Assembly (NCBI GenBank): GCA_030526485.1
Contig: JAUNCS010000013.1
Location: 1 to 43,624, forward strand
DNA from: Erysipelotrichaceae bacterium
GTDB lineage: Bacteria > Bacillota_I > Bacilli_A > Erysipelotrichales > Erysipelotrichaceae
Length of the DNA stretch: 43,624 nt
Direction of reading: 5' to 3'
Position numbers and translations under genes: made by a program. Positions 17,049 to 26,053 of the stretch are shown piece by piece; the first letter of the stretch is position 1, and each line of letters starts with the position of its first letter. The notes beneath the pieces were generated by a model. The model was given only the letters and a program-made list of their open reading frames with translations. It was not told the DNA's origin and did no database searches.

Positions 17049-17567
17049 TTATTTTTTAACAAAAACTTTTTTAAGTTTTGGAAAAATTACGAAAACGATT
17101 AAGCACTTTAAGAAGTCAGTAAACAGGAATGGAAATACACAATAAGTCAAAGACATCATCAGGTTAATTCCTGTTACATACATAAACCAGGCAGTACCCA
17201 GAGTATATAGAAGCAGATTGCCAATAAGCATTGAAATAAAGATTAATGGCTTATTATCAGTCTTGGCTGCCTTTGATACACAATAAACCAGTACCAGATA
17301 ACCAAGTACATAGCCACCAGTCTTTCCAAAAAGAATTCCTGCTCCACCAGTAAAGCCAGCCAGCACCGGTAAACCGATAAAGGCCAAGACAATATACAGC
17401 GAAACAATAATCAAAGAATCTCTTGGGCTGAAAAGACAGCCAATAAGCATAACCATTAAGGTAGCCAGAGAAATATCTACCCCGCCACTAAGTGGGATAG
17501 CGATTGGTGAAATTACAGCCATTAGAGCTGTAAAAATACCGATAGTTGCGATTTCTTTTGTTTTCAT
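17049..17567 (-). CDS. bioY: Biotin transporter BioY (ECF S-component)
   Basis: A 172-residue membrane protein with about six helices. It has the BioY signature GFTGGAGILFGKTGGYVLGYL in the middle (written here as a known motif) and LGTAWFMYVTG in helix 5. BioY captures biotin, alone or with an ECF ATPase module; no EcfA/T genes are in this window. Its ATG overlaps the end of trmN6 by 1 bp. It lies directly upstream of pckA and the biotin-dependent decarboxylase with its ligase, so biotin supply and use are encoded side by side. Confidence 0.92.
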   Translation of the reverse strand: MKTKEIATIGIFTALMAVISPIAIPLSGGVDISLATLMVMLIGCLFSPRDSLIIVSLYIVLAFIGLPVLAGFTGGAGILFGKTGGYVLGYLVLVYCVSKAAKTDNKPLIFISMLIGNLLLYTLGTAWFMYVTGINLMMSLTYCVFPFLFTDFLKCLIVFVIFPKLKKVFVKK

Positions 17568-18244
17568 TACTTTACGTTCAGACCACTCAGGTCCAAGTCC
17601 CCTTTTCTAATCATGATTGGTTTTAAGACCTTGACCTTAGTCATAGGACCAATCTTTAACTTTAATAATACACGAGAAGCATATGGTCTGTTCTCATCAT
17701 GTACAAAAACCATCTTCATAATCTTTAATTTGTACTTAAGACACATGTTATAAAGCTCTGGAAAACGCTCCGCCGGATAAAGAGTATAAACTTCACCATT
17801 GTCCTTCATATTCTTTCTAAAGGCCTTAAACATATCATCTAAGGGCAGTGTTTCTTCAAACATCGCTGTCTTATAGAAATTATTGGCTCTGACATTGCCC
17901 ATTTCAAAGAAAGGCGGATTGCAGATAACCACATCAACTGGTTCGATATCTAAATCCTGTATGCGACTGTGAATCAGTTCATAGTCATCGGTATACTTGC
18001 TTAAGTTTTCATCAGCCACTTCCAATACTTCCTTAAAGATATCCACACCAATCAGATGACCAGCATTATGATAATGGGCATAAAGCAGTAAAGAACCCTG
18101 GTTGGTACCAAGGTCTAAAACGGTTTTCTTCTTAAGCGGATCTAGAAACATGCCCAAGGCTGCCGTATCAGAGTTAACCTTAAACATTTCACTGTCCTGT
18201 ACTATTGGATAATTAATATATTTTAAATAATCATTCTGTCTCAT
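17567..18244 (-). CDS. tRNA1(Val) A37 N6-methyltransferase-like protein (TrmN6/YabB)
   Basis: A 225-residue class I SAM-dependent methyltransferase. The SAM-binding loop DLGTNQGSLL and the catalytic N6-adenine motif NPPFFE are present. The family methylates A37 of tRNA1(Val) in E. coli; the Firmicute YabB relatives are assumed to do something similar. I start it at the ATG at 18244, preceded by AAGGA at 8 nt and beginning MRQNDYLKYINY; a 15-residue upstream extension overlaps the kinase gene deeply and is unlikely. It overlaps the histidine kinase end by 14 bp and bioY by 1 bp. Confidence 0.88.
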   Translation of the reverse strand: MRQNDYLKYINYPIVQDSEMFKVNSDTAALGMFLDPLKKKTVLDLGTNQGSLLLYAHYHNAGHLIGVDIFKEVLEVADENLSKYTDDYELIHSRIQDLDIEPVDVVICNPPFFEMGNVRANNFYKTAMFEETLPLDDMFKAFRKNMKDNGEVYTLYPAERFPELYNMCLKYKLKIMKMVFVHDENRPYASRVLLKLKIGPMTKVKVLKPIMIRKGDLDLSGLNVK

Positions 18245-19688
18245 TGTCGTAATCCTTTGAAAGTTCAAAATAGAAAGTTGATCCCTCATGTAATTTAGAA
18301 CTTACGCCATACTTGGCCTTATGACCTTCCAGGATGGCCTTGGCAATAGCCAGCCCTAAACCCGTTGAATTCTCGTTTCTCTTGAACTGCTTATCAATTT
18401 TATAATATCTGTCCCAGACATAAGGAAGAGCTTCTTCCTCAATACCATCGCCCTCGTCAACAACTTCCAGTCTTACAAAGTTTTCATCATCAATGATATT
18501 GATAGTAATAGTCTTCTTATCACTGGAATACTTAATCGCATTAGAAAGATAGTTATAGATAACCTGGGATATCTTCACTTCATCCGCATAAACGATAACA
18601 CTCTTTAAATTCTTTTTAAGCTTCAGCTTCTTTTCCTTGATTAAACCATTTAATAAAGAAATAACCGAATTGGTGCAGGCCTTTAAATCGAAGTTAGACT
18701 TATTTAATTCAATATAGCCCGCCTGCATCTTGGAATATTCCTTCATATCATTGATCAGCTTGGTCAGATATTCTGTTTCCTTTAAGATGACCTCTAAATG
18801 CTCATTACGCTTTATTGGATCATCACCCGAAATATCCCTGATCATTTCCGCATAAGACTGAATTACTGTTAATGGTGTCTTAATATCATGTGATACATTG
18901 GCTACCAGATCTTTTCTTAATTCATTAATCTTACTTAATTTATCAGCCGCATCATCAAGGGTAGTCGCCAAATCATTGATTTCCGTATAAGACTCTTCAT
19001 TATTGAAACGAACATCGTAATTGCCATCAGCCAGCTTAATCGCTTCCTTACGCATTCTAATAATTGGCGAAGTAATACGATTAGCCAGGATGAAAGCTAC
19101 CATCAGTGATACAAAAATGATTGCCACCGATAAAAAGAGATACTGCCTTAAAATGAAATCCACATACAGTTCCAAAAGCTCCAGTGGCGTATTAATAATC
19201 AGATAATAATTCACCAGATTGCCACTGATTTTCTTGCCATAAAGCAGCATTTCATCCCCAGTAATATTTGAAGATAAAGTCAGATTCAATAAACCCTTTT
19301 CACTAATTTCATCAATAATTCTTTCAGGATTATCCCTGATATTGACTGTTTCATTATCAATAAGCAGATCATCATCCAGCATACAAAGTTCACCTAATGA
19401 ATCGACTTCATATAAATTCTGGCCATTCTGGTTATAAATGATGGCACAGGCATTGTTACCCACAATCAGCTTATTGGTTCTATCAACCGTATTCTTATCC
19501 GGACGACCATCAATCAGTTCACTCTCAATGGTTGAAACTACCGTGTTGATTGTATTAATACGGTTTTCACGATAATAAGGCTTAATAAAACCGATAAGCA
19601 AGGTGCCTAACGCTAAAAGTATTAAAAATGAAAAGATAAGGAAATAAAGCCAGGTCCTGAACTTCATTCCCCTTAGATTAAACTTCAA
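18231..19688 (-). CDS. Sensor histidine kinase
   Basis: A 485-residue membrane kinase. TM1 is at about 14-34, an extracytoplasmic sensor region at 40-180, TM2 at 183-203, HAMP to about 255, then HisKA with the phospho-acceptor H267 in NVSHDIKTPLT, and a HATPase domain (NYLSNAIKYS, DEGDGI, STGLGLAI). Architecture resembles VanS/PhoR-type kinases; signal unknown. The start at 19688 is a TTG with GGGG 7 nt upstream and lies inside the end of the regulator gene; an ATG 7 codons later is the alternative. Partner regulator is directly upstream. Confidence 0.93.
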   Translation of the reverse strand: MKFNLRGMKFRTWLYFLIFSFLILLALGTLLIGFIKPYYRENRINTINTVVSTIESELIDGRPDKNTVDRTNKLIVGNNACAIIYNQNGQNLYEVDSLGELCMLDDDLLIDNETVNIRDNPERIIDEISEKGLLNLTLSSNITGDEMLLYGKKISGNLVNYYLIINTPLELLELYVDFILRQYLFLSVAIIFVSLMVAFILANRITSPIIRMRKEAIKLADGNYDVRFNNEESYTEINDLATTLDDAADKLSKINELRKDLVANVSHDIKTPLTVIQSYAEMIRDISGDDPIKRNEHLEVILKETEYLTKLINDMKEYSKMQAGYIELNKSNFDLKACTNSVISLLNGLIKEKKLKLKKNLKSVIVYADEVKISQVIYNYLSNAIKYSSDKKTITINIIDDENFVRLEVVDEGDGIEEEALPYVWDRYYKIDKQFKRNENSTGLGLAIAKAILEGHKAKYGVSSKLHEGSTFYFELSKDYDNETE

Positions 19689-20340
19689 ACTTGTACCCCA
19701 TGCCCCTGACAGTTACAATCTTGTCACGGTGCTTTCCTAAAGACTTTCTAAGCATCTTAATATGCGTATCGACCGTACGGTCCTCACCATAGTATTCCAT
19801 TTTCCAGACATAAGAAAGAATCTTTTCTCTATCCAAGGCGATATTCTTATTTTCAACTAGATAAAACAGCAGTTCCATTTCCTTGGGTGTCATTGAAACC
19901 TTCTGATCAGCAATTGTTACCACATGTCCTGCAATATCAATACATAAGTCATCAAAGCGATAAACATCACTGCTTCTTCTGTTATGTCTTTCACAGATTG
20001 TCTTGATTCTGGCCATTAACTCCTTAGGTGAAAAAGGCTTAGTCACATAATCATCCACGCCCATATCAAAACTGAAAAGCTTATCGTCTTCTTCTTGGCG
20101 GGCACTGAGCATAATAATTGGTGTATCCTTTACTGCCTTAATCTTCTTGCAGGCGGTAAAGCCATCAAGCTCTGGCATCATAATATCTAGGATAATGCAG
20201 TCATAATCTTCTTTTAAAGCCTTATCTACTGCTTCTTTGCCATTGCAGGCCTCATCACATAAATAGCCATAGGCCTTGGCATATTCTTTTACTACTTCAC
20301 GAATTTTAATTTCATCATCAACAACCATCAATTTAAGCAT
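19678..20340 (-). CDS. OmpR-family response regulator
   Basis: A 220-residue two-domain regulator. The receiver domain has the acid pocket D8/D9, phospho-acceptor D52 in ILDIMMPELDG and K101 in TKPF; the C-terminal winged-helix DNA-binding domain ends with EDRTVDTHIKMLRKSLG and VRGMGYKF. AGGGGAGAAAATT precedes the ATG, 11 bp after dnaE. It overlaps its kinase gene by 11 bp. No target site could be identified by eye. Confidence 0.94.
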   Translation of the reverse strand: MLKLMVVDDEIKIREVVKEYAKAYGYLCDEACNGKEAVDKALKEDYDCIILDIMMPELDGFTACKKIKAVKDTPIIMLSARQEEDDKLFSFDMGVDDYVTKPFSPKELMARIKTICERHNRRSSDVYRFDDLCIDIAGHVVTIADQKVSMTPKEMELLFYLVENKNIALDREKILSYVWKMEYYGEDRTVDTHIKMLRKSLGKHRDKIVTVRGMGYKFEV

Positions 20341-20351
20341 AATTTTCTCCC

Positions 20352-23300
20352 CTAAAAGGTCTTAAGCTTTTTCACTAAAACGGAAGCAGCCTTTTCCATA
20401 TTTCCTTCAAAATACACATACTTGGCTAAGCCAATGGTATTTTCAATAGTCTTAAACAATAGTGGCATAACCGCCAAAGAGATATCTCCACTATCATCCG
20501 ATACATCAATAAAGCACATCATTTCACCCTTCTTGGTCTTATGCGTCTTTACTCTTCTAATCATACCAAAACCGGTAACTCGCCCCTGATTTTCCAGGAG
20601 TTCTCTGATGGGTCTTGTATCAATGTTATTCTTGCGTTTTACTTCCAAAATTGGATTAAAACTGAAATAGAAACCCAGAACGGACTTTTCTTTTTCCGCT
20701 CTAACCAGGACATCATCCTTCATATTTTCAATAATTGGCGCATCATCCAAATCCAATAGCTGGATGCCACCCTTATGTGCACTGGCATACTTTAAGACAT
20801 TAGGCAAAGAGTTACTCATGGTATAGCGGCTGAAACCACTAAAATCAAAGCCACCCGCCATTATCAGATTCTCAATCACATTCTTTTCGACGCCCGCATT
20901 AAGCAGACGGCAGACAGTATCGATATAGTCCTTAAAAGTACCCTTCTTTCGTTCTTCAATTATCTTGTTAGCTGATATATAGCCGACATCTTTGCAGACA
21001 CACAGTGGCATCACAATGGAATTATCTTTTATCTGATAAGTAAGAGCTGATTCATTTAAAGAAATACCCCTTACTTTTAAACCGACATTCTGACATTCCT
21101 TGATATATTCATAAGTCTTCACTTCTGAACCAATAACCCCATTTAATAAGGCCTTATAGAAATATAAAGGATAATTAGCCTTTAAATAAGCCATCTGATA
21201 AGCCACTAAGCCATAGGCGATAGAGTGCGACTTATTAAAACCGTAATTGGCAAATTTCAGTACCAAGTCATATAGACTCTGGGCCACTTCTTTCTTATAG
21301 CCATTATTTACACAACCATTAATAAAGTCATCCTGCAGTTTTTCCAGTTCAGCCGCCTTCTTCTTAGACATGGCTCTTCTTAATAAATCCGCCTTGGCAT
21401 AAGAAAAACCAGCCAGAACTCTGGCTATAGTCATAATCTGTTCCTGATAGACGATAATGCCATAGGTTTCTTCCAGTATCGGCTTTAGCTGCGGTACCAG
21501 ATAAGTAATCTTTTCCGGATGGGCTCTATTTTCTAAGAATAAAGGAATATTTTCCATTGGTCCTGGTCTAAACAAGGCAATCATCATGCCCAGTTCCAGG
21601 AAATTATCAGGCTTCATTCTTCTGGCTAATGACTGCATGCCACTTGATTCCAGCTGGAAAACACCCAAAACATTTACATCCTTAATCAGCTTAAAAGTCT
21701 TCTTATCATCTAAAGGAATATCCTTGATATTAAACTTTTCATTCTTATTTATTTCATCAACAACTTCGGCAATAATGCCCAGATTTCTTAAACCCAGGAA
21801 GTCCATCTTGATTAAACCAAGAGACTCCAGATATTCCATAGTATATTGAGTTGAATTTATATCATTTTCAATACGGGTTACCGGCACTACTTCATAAAGC
21901 TTTTTACTGGACATTACTACACCTGCCGCATGGGTTGATTCATGTCTTGGGTAACTCTCAAGCTTTAAGGCCACCTTAAAGAGTCTTCTGAACTTTTCCT
22001 CTGATTCAATCTTCTGTCTGAAAAGATTTGAATTATTGTAAGCCTCCATTAAAGACGCATTAAAAGGAATAGCCTTAGCCAGGGCATCAATATCATAGTT
22101 TGAATAATTAAGTACACGTCCCACATCTCTTAAAACCTGCTTGGCCTTAAGGGTGCCATAGGTCACAATATGGCCAACATAGTCAACGCCATACTTATTC
22201 TTTACATATTCAAAGACTTCATCTCTCCTGTCATCTGGGAAATCTGTATCGATATCCGGCATGGTAATTCTTTCCGGATTTAAAAATCTTTCAAATAATA
22301 GTCCATATTTAATCGGATCAATTTCACTGATTCCCAAGCAGAAACATACCAGAGAACCACCACAAGATCCTCTGCCTGGACCTACCATGATGCCCTTTTT
22401 CTTGGCAAAAAGAATAAAGTCATAGACAATCAGGAAATAGTCTTCAAAGTGCATATCAACGATGGTCTTTAGTTCATATTCCAGTCGCTTAGTGTAGACA
22501 GGTGGTACCATATTCTTTAGTCTTCTTCTTAAGCCCTCTTTAGCCAAAGCGATTAAATAATCCTTGGAGCTTATACCCTCAGGTGTCTTAAAGACTGGCA
22601 AAGAAGTCTTAAAATCCATGGTGACATTGCAGGCATCAGCTAAGATAGCTGCATTCTTTAAATCATTAAAATCATAAAGACTTTCATATTCATCTTCACT
22701 TAAAAAGAAACGGCCACTCTCATAATAAGCATTTTCATCCAGAGTCTTCTTATCCCTGATACACTTTAAAACCTCAAAGTCCTTATAGTCATCTCTTTCC
22801 AGGTAATAAGTACGATGTAAAGCGATAGTCTTAAATTTGGTATTAACCAGTATTTCCTTAATGCGGACATCACGATTACAGTTTATTGCCAGATCATGGT
22901 CCATAATACCTACTAAGAAATTACCAAAAGATTCTTCCATTAACGCTAAAGCCTTATAGATATCCTCACCCCGGTCAATGGCCACCGTTAGAGGCATATT
23001 GTCGCTTTCCAGAACCACAAAACAATCGTCTTTATATCGTCTGAATGTTTCAATATCCAGTATCTTTTCATCACTTGTATTAATTAAAGAACTTAAGGCC
23101 ATCATTCTTTTAAAACCCTCATCATTGCGGGCATATAGAATAACCGGATAGAAACGTTCATTGAGTCTTACATCCACTTCCATACCGTAGATAGGCTTAA
23201 TACTATATTTCTCGCACTCCTTCTTAAAATGCATGGCATAAGAAAGAGTGTTCTTATCAACAATCCCCAGTGATTTTGCCCCATTATCAAAAGCCTTTTT

Positions 23301-23372
23301 CACGGTCTTTTCAATTGGACACATTGAACTCAATAAGTTATAGACACTTCTTATATACAGGGGATTAAACAT
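20352..23372 (-). CDS. dnaE: DNA polymerase III alpha subunit DnaE, PHP domain degenerate
   Basis: A 1006-residue C-family polymerase, short for DnaE (usually 1100-1160). Order: PHP domain (1-250), palm with GPGRGSCGGSLV at 331-342 and the catalytic D373/D375 in PDIDTDF, fingers, tandem HhH, and a C-terminal OB fold with GFGMIRRVKTHKTKKG. The PHP metal ligands are lost: the usual HVHSxYSLL start is LYIRSVYNLL, and the second loop reads VDKNTLSYAMHF where active PHP domains have a DH pair. No intrinsic phosphoesterase is expected. The ATG has no Shine-Dalgarno but a TATAAT 6 nt upstream. The two-component genes follow after 11 bp. Confidence 0.95.
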   Translation of the reverse strand: MFNPLYIRSVYNLLSSMCPIEKTVKKAFDNGAKSLGIVDKNTLSYAMHFKKECEKYSIKPIYGMEVDVRLNERFYPVILYARNDEGFKRMMALSSLINTSDEKILDIETFRRYKDDCFVVLESDNMPLTVAIDRGEDIYKALALMEESFGNFLVGIMDHDLAINCNRDVRIKEILVNTKFKTIALHRTYYLERDDYKDFEVLKCIRDKKTLDENAYYESGRFFLSEDEYESLYDFNDLKNAAILADACNVTMDFKTSLPVFKTPEGISSKDYLIALAKEGLRRRLKNMVPPVYTKRLEYELKTIVDMHFEDYFLIVYDFILFAKKKGIMVGPGRGSCGGSLVCFCLGISEIDPIKYGLLFERFLNPERITMPDIDTDFPDDRRDEVFEYVKNKYGVDYVGHIVTYGTLKAKQVLRDVGRVLNYSNYDIDALAKAIPFNASLMEAYNNSNLFRQKIESEEKFRRLFKVALKLESYPRHESTHAAGVVMSSKKLYEVVPVTRIENDINSTQYTMEYLESLGLIKMDFLGLRNLGIIAEVVDEINKNEKFNIKDIPLDDKKTFKLIKDVNVLGVFQLESSGMQSLARRMKPDNFLELGMMIALFRPGPMENIPLFLENRAHPEKITYLVPQLKPILEETYGIIVYQEQIMTIARVLAGFSYAKADLLRRAMSKKKAAELEKLQDDFINGCVNNGYKKEVAQSLYDLVLKFANYGFNKSHSIAYGLVAYQMAYLKANYPLYFYKALLNGVIGSEVKTYEYIKECQNVGLKVRGISLNESALTYQIKDNSIVMPLCVCKDVGYISANKIIEERKKGTFKDYIDTVCRLLNAGVEKNVIENLIMAGGFDFSGFSRYTMSNSLPNVLKYASAHKGGIQLLDLDDAPIIENMKDDVLVRAEKEKSVLGFYFSFNPILEVKRKNNIDTRPIRELLENQGRVTGFGMIRRVKTHKTKKGEMMCFIDVSDDSGDISLAVMPLLFKTIENTIGLAKYVYFEGNMEKAASVLVKKLKTF

Positions 23373-23378
23373 AAATTA

Positions 23379-23384
23379 ATTATA
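23379..23384 (-). promoter_or_regulatory. -10 box (TATAAT) of dnaE, leaderless-type spacing
   Basis: Minus-strand TATAAT ends 6 nt before the dnaE ATG, placing transcription start on the ATG itself. No Shine-Dalgarno exists in TAATTT. The -35 is weak. Confidence 0.55.
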
Positions 23385-23403
23385 CTAAACGAAGGCTATT
23401 AAC

Positions 23404-23432
23404 TTGCATTTAGAAACGATGTTTTTTATAAT
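23404..23432 (+). promoter_or_regulatory. Promoter of copA-csoR-ispG
   Basis: -35 TTGCAT (23404-23409), 17-nt spacer, -10 TATAAT (23427-23432). Transcription would begin near 23439, inside the CsoR operator. Confidence 0.8.
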
Positions 23433-23435
23433 GAC

Positions 23436-23454
23436 TATACCCATAGGGGGTATA
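23436..23454. promoter_or_regulatory. CsoR copper operator
   Basis: TATACCCATAGGGGGTATA: 7-bp inverted arms TATACCC / GGGTATA around a 5-nt centre, the known GC-core, TA-flanked layout of CsoR sites. It spans the predicted start of transcription, so bound CsoR would block the copA promoter until Cu(I) releases it. Confidence 0.85.
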
Positions 23455-23460
23455 TGTATA

Positions 23461-25803
23461 ATGGAAAAAATATATTATGTTGAAGGGATGACCTGTGTCA
23501 TCTGTAAGGCCAATGTTGAAAAGGCCATAAATAAACTGGAAGGTGTCAATAAAGCTATAGTAAACCTTCTGGAAAATGAAGTAACAGTAGACTTTGATGA
23601 AAATGTTCTAAGTGAAGAAAATATCGAAAAAGCTGTTAAAGATGCTGGCTATAAGCTGTATCTAAACAAGGACAAGAGCCTAAACAAAGACATCATTAAA
23701 CTGATTATCAGTTGTATCCTGATGCTGGTATTAATGTATATTTCTATGACCAGTATGAGTATGGAAAAGATGCTAGGCAGCATGTATTACCAGCTGCTGT
23801 TATGCGTCCTGATTCTTTTGTTAAACAGTAAAAGATTTATTTCGGGCTTTAGATCATTATTTCATCTAAGCCCCAACATGGACTCTCTTGTCGCCTTATC
23901 AAGTGGCGTAGCCTTTATCTACTCACTGATTGCTATGTATAAGCTACAAAATGGTGACATGTCTTATCACTTCTACTTTGAAACCTCTGCCATGGTAGTG
24001 ACTATTGTCGCCATCGGTAAATATATTGAGGGTAATACCAAGAATAAGACCACTAAAATTATCAGAGGTCTAAGTACTCTGATACCAATGGAAGCCCATT
24101 TAATTGATGAAGAAGGCAATGAAAAAGTTATTTCTATCAATGATTTAAAAAAGAATAACACAATAATCATTAGACCTGGTGAATCTGTTCCCCAGGATGG
24201 AATCATCATCAGGGGTGAAAGTTCCTTTGATGAATCAATGATTACCGGTGAATCCTTGCCGGTAAATAAAAAGATGGATGATGAAGTAATCGGTGGAACC
24301 ATTAATCTTACCGGTACAATCATCGTTAAGATTAATAAGATAGCTTCTAAAACTGTCTTATCAAATATTATTAACCTAACCAAAAGAGCCACTGAAGAAA
24401 AGATGCCAATTGAAAGATTCGCTGACAAGATTTCCAAGAACTTTGTCTTTGGAGTAATTGCTATCTCATTATTAACATTCATTATCTGGTTTATCTTTTC
24501 TAAAGACTTTGAATTAGCTCTAAACTTTGCCCTGTCGGTCCTGGTAATAAGTTGCCCATGTGCCCTAGGCTTAGCAACACCAGCAGCTATTGCGGTAGCT
24601 TCAGGTAAGGCGGCCAGCAATGGTATCCTGATCAAGAAACCAGAAATACTGGAAGTAGCGGGTAAACTAAAGACTGTCATCTTTGATAAGACTGGTACTT
24701 TAAGTAAGAACAGTTTAAATGTCATTGAAATGAAGGAAACTGGCCCTAATTTCAAAAATGTTTTAGCTTCTATTGAAAAAAGTCAGAACCATCCTATCGC
24801 CAAGGCTATTTTAAAAAGATTAGATAAGGGCGATATGGAATTTGACAGTATTGAATTTATACCAGGCGAAGGTGTTAAAGCCATCAAGGACAAAGATATC
24901 TATCTGGCTGGTAATCGTAAATTATTAAAAGAAATCTTAAAAGAAGAATATATCGACTATGCCGCTTTAAATAACTATTCTTATATCGCTGTTTCAAGAA
25001 ACAATCTATTATTGGGTGTTGTCTATCTGAGTGACATCCTAAGAGATACCAGCAAGATTGCGATTGAAAATCTGAATAAAAGAAATATCAATCCCCTGAT
25101 GTGTACTGGTGATAATGAAATAGCTGCCAGAAAAGCTGCTAAGACTCTAAATATCAAAGAATATCTATTTGAAGTAAAACCAGAAGATAAACATGCCATG
25201 GTTAAAAAGAAAAAAGAAGAAGGAATAGTAGCCATGGTTGGTGATGGGGTCAATGACTCTATTGCCCTCTCGGAAGCTGATGTGTCAATTACTATTAAAT
25301 CAGCATCAGATATCGCCTCTGCCAGCAGTGATGTCATCTTAATGAAAAATGACTTAAATGATATTTCTTATCTGTATGACTTATCAAAAAAGACCATGCG
25401 CATTATTAAGCAGAATCTGTTTTGGGCCCTGGGCTATAATGCCATCTGTATCCCGATTGCCGCTGGACTTTTCTATAACAGTTTTAATTTAAAACTGAAT
25501 CCAATGATTGGTGCCTTCACCATGTGGATTTCCTCAATGTTTGTATTAGGCAATGCCTTAAGAATAAATAATGTAAAGAAAGAGAGAATTAATTTTATGA
25601 ACAAGACTGTATTAATCGAAGGAATGATGTGCAAAAACTGCGAAAGACACGCCAAAGAAGCTTTGGAAGCACTGGGAGTTGATGTTAAAGTAGTATTAGA
25701 GGATAAGAAAGCCTATATTACTAATACTGTAATTGACGACCAGGCCATTATCGACGCTATTGAAGAATGCGGCTACGAAGTTAAGGAAATCGTCAATGAA
25801 TAA
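23461..25803 (+). CDS. copA: Copper-exporting P1B-type ATPase with an extra C-terminal HMA domain
   Basis: A 780-residue Cu(I) exporter. N-terminal HMA domain with GMTCVIC (C12, C15); membrane region; TGES in the actuator domain; CPC at 365-367 in the transport helix; DKTGT with D409; HP motif SQNHP; GDGVND at 594-599; last helices with YN and MWISS, as in Cu(I) pumps. Unusually a second HMA domain (713-780, GMMCKNC) is fused to the C-terminus. It is 68 residues, the size of the chaperone CopZ, and opens with an in-frame ATG. I chose the ATG at 23461, since the sequence upstream holds promoter and operator. Overlaps csoR by 8 bp. Confidence 0.96.
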   Translation: MEKIYYVEGMTCVICKANVEKAINKLEGVNKAIVNLLENEVTVDFDENVLSEENIEKAVKDAGYKLYLNKDKSLNKDIIKLIISCILMLVLMYISMTSMSMEKMLGSMYYQLLLCVLILLLNSKRFISGFRSLFHLSPNMDSLVALSSGVAFIYSLIAMYKLQNGDMSYHFYFETSAMVVTIVAIGKYIEGNTKNKTTKIIRGLSTLIPMEAHLIDEEGNEKVISINDLKKNNTIIIRPGESVPQDGIIIRGESSFDESMITGESLPVNKKMDDEVIGGTINLTGTIIVKINKIASKTVLSNIINLTKRATEEKMPIERFADKISKNFVFGVIAISLLTFIIWFIFSKDFELALNFALSVLVISCPCALGLATPAAIAVASGKAASNGILIKKPEILEVAGKLKTVIFDKTGTLSKNSLNVIEMKETGPNFKNVLASIEKSQNHPIAKAILKRLDKGDMEFDSIEFIPGEGVKAIKDKDIYLAGNRKLLKEILKEEYIDYAALNNYSYIAVSRNNLLLGVVYLSDILRDTSKIAIENLNKRNINPLMCTGDNEIAARKAAKTLNIKEYLFEVKPEDKHAMVKKKKEEGIVAMVGDGVNDSIALSEADVSITIKSASDIASASSDVILMKNDLNDISYLYDLSKKTMRIIKQNLFWALGYNAICIPIAAGLFYNSFNLKLNPMIGAFTMWISSMFVLGNALRINNVKKERINFMNKTVLIEGMMCKNCERHAKEALEALGVDVKVVLEDKKAYITNTVIDDQAIIDAIEECGYEVKEIVNE

Positions 25804-26053
25804 GGATAAAGAAAAACTTAGAAGATATCTGACTATTGCCAAGGGACAGCTTGAAGGCGTTATTAAAATGCTGGATGAAGACAGATACTGTCTGGATATT
25901 TCTGACCAGCTGATGGCGACCAGATCACTTCTAAAGAAAACCAATAATCTTATCTTAAAAAATCATATTGATCACTGCGTTAGAAAAGCTATCGCTGATG
26001 GTGATGATCAGAAAATTGATGAAGTAATTAAGGCCTTAAAAAAACAGATATGA
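25796..26053 (+). CDS. csoR: Copper-sensing transcriptional repressor CsoR
   Basis: An 85-residue all-helical repressor. The Cu(I) ligands C32, H57 and C61 (in RYC and NHIDHC) are the CsoR-type Cys-His-Cys set, which separates it from FrmR-type relatives. AAGGAA precedes the ATG at 25796, inside the end of copA (8-bp overlap). It should bind the operator at 23436-23454 and so control its own operon. Its last 4 bp overlap the ispG start (ATGA). Confidence 0.94.
   Translation: MNKDKEKLRRYLTIAKGQLEGVIKMLDEDRYCLDISDQLMATRSLLKKTNNLILKNHIDHCVRKAIADGDDQKIDEVIKALKKQI

Noticed and set aside
23973-24755. Long open frame (260 codons) antisense to copA
   Set aside because: It mirrors the codon pattern of copA, has no Shine-Dalgarno and no recognisable motif; copA motifs are continuous across the region.
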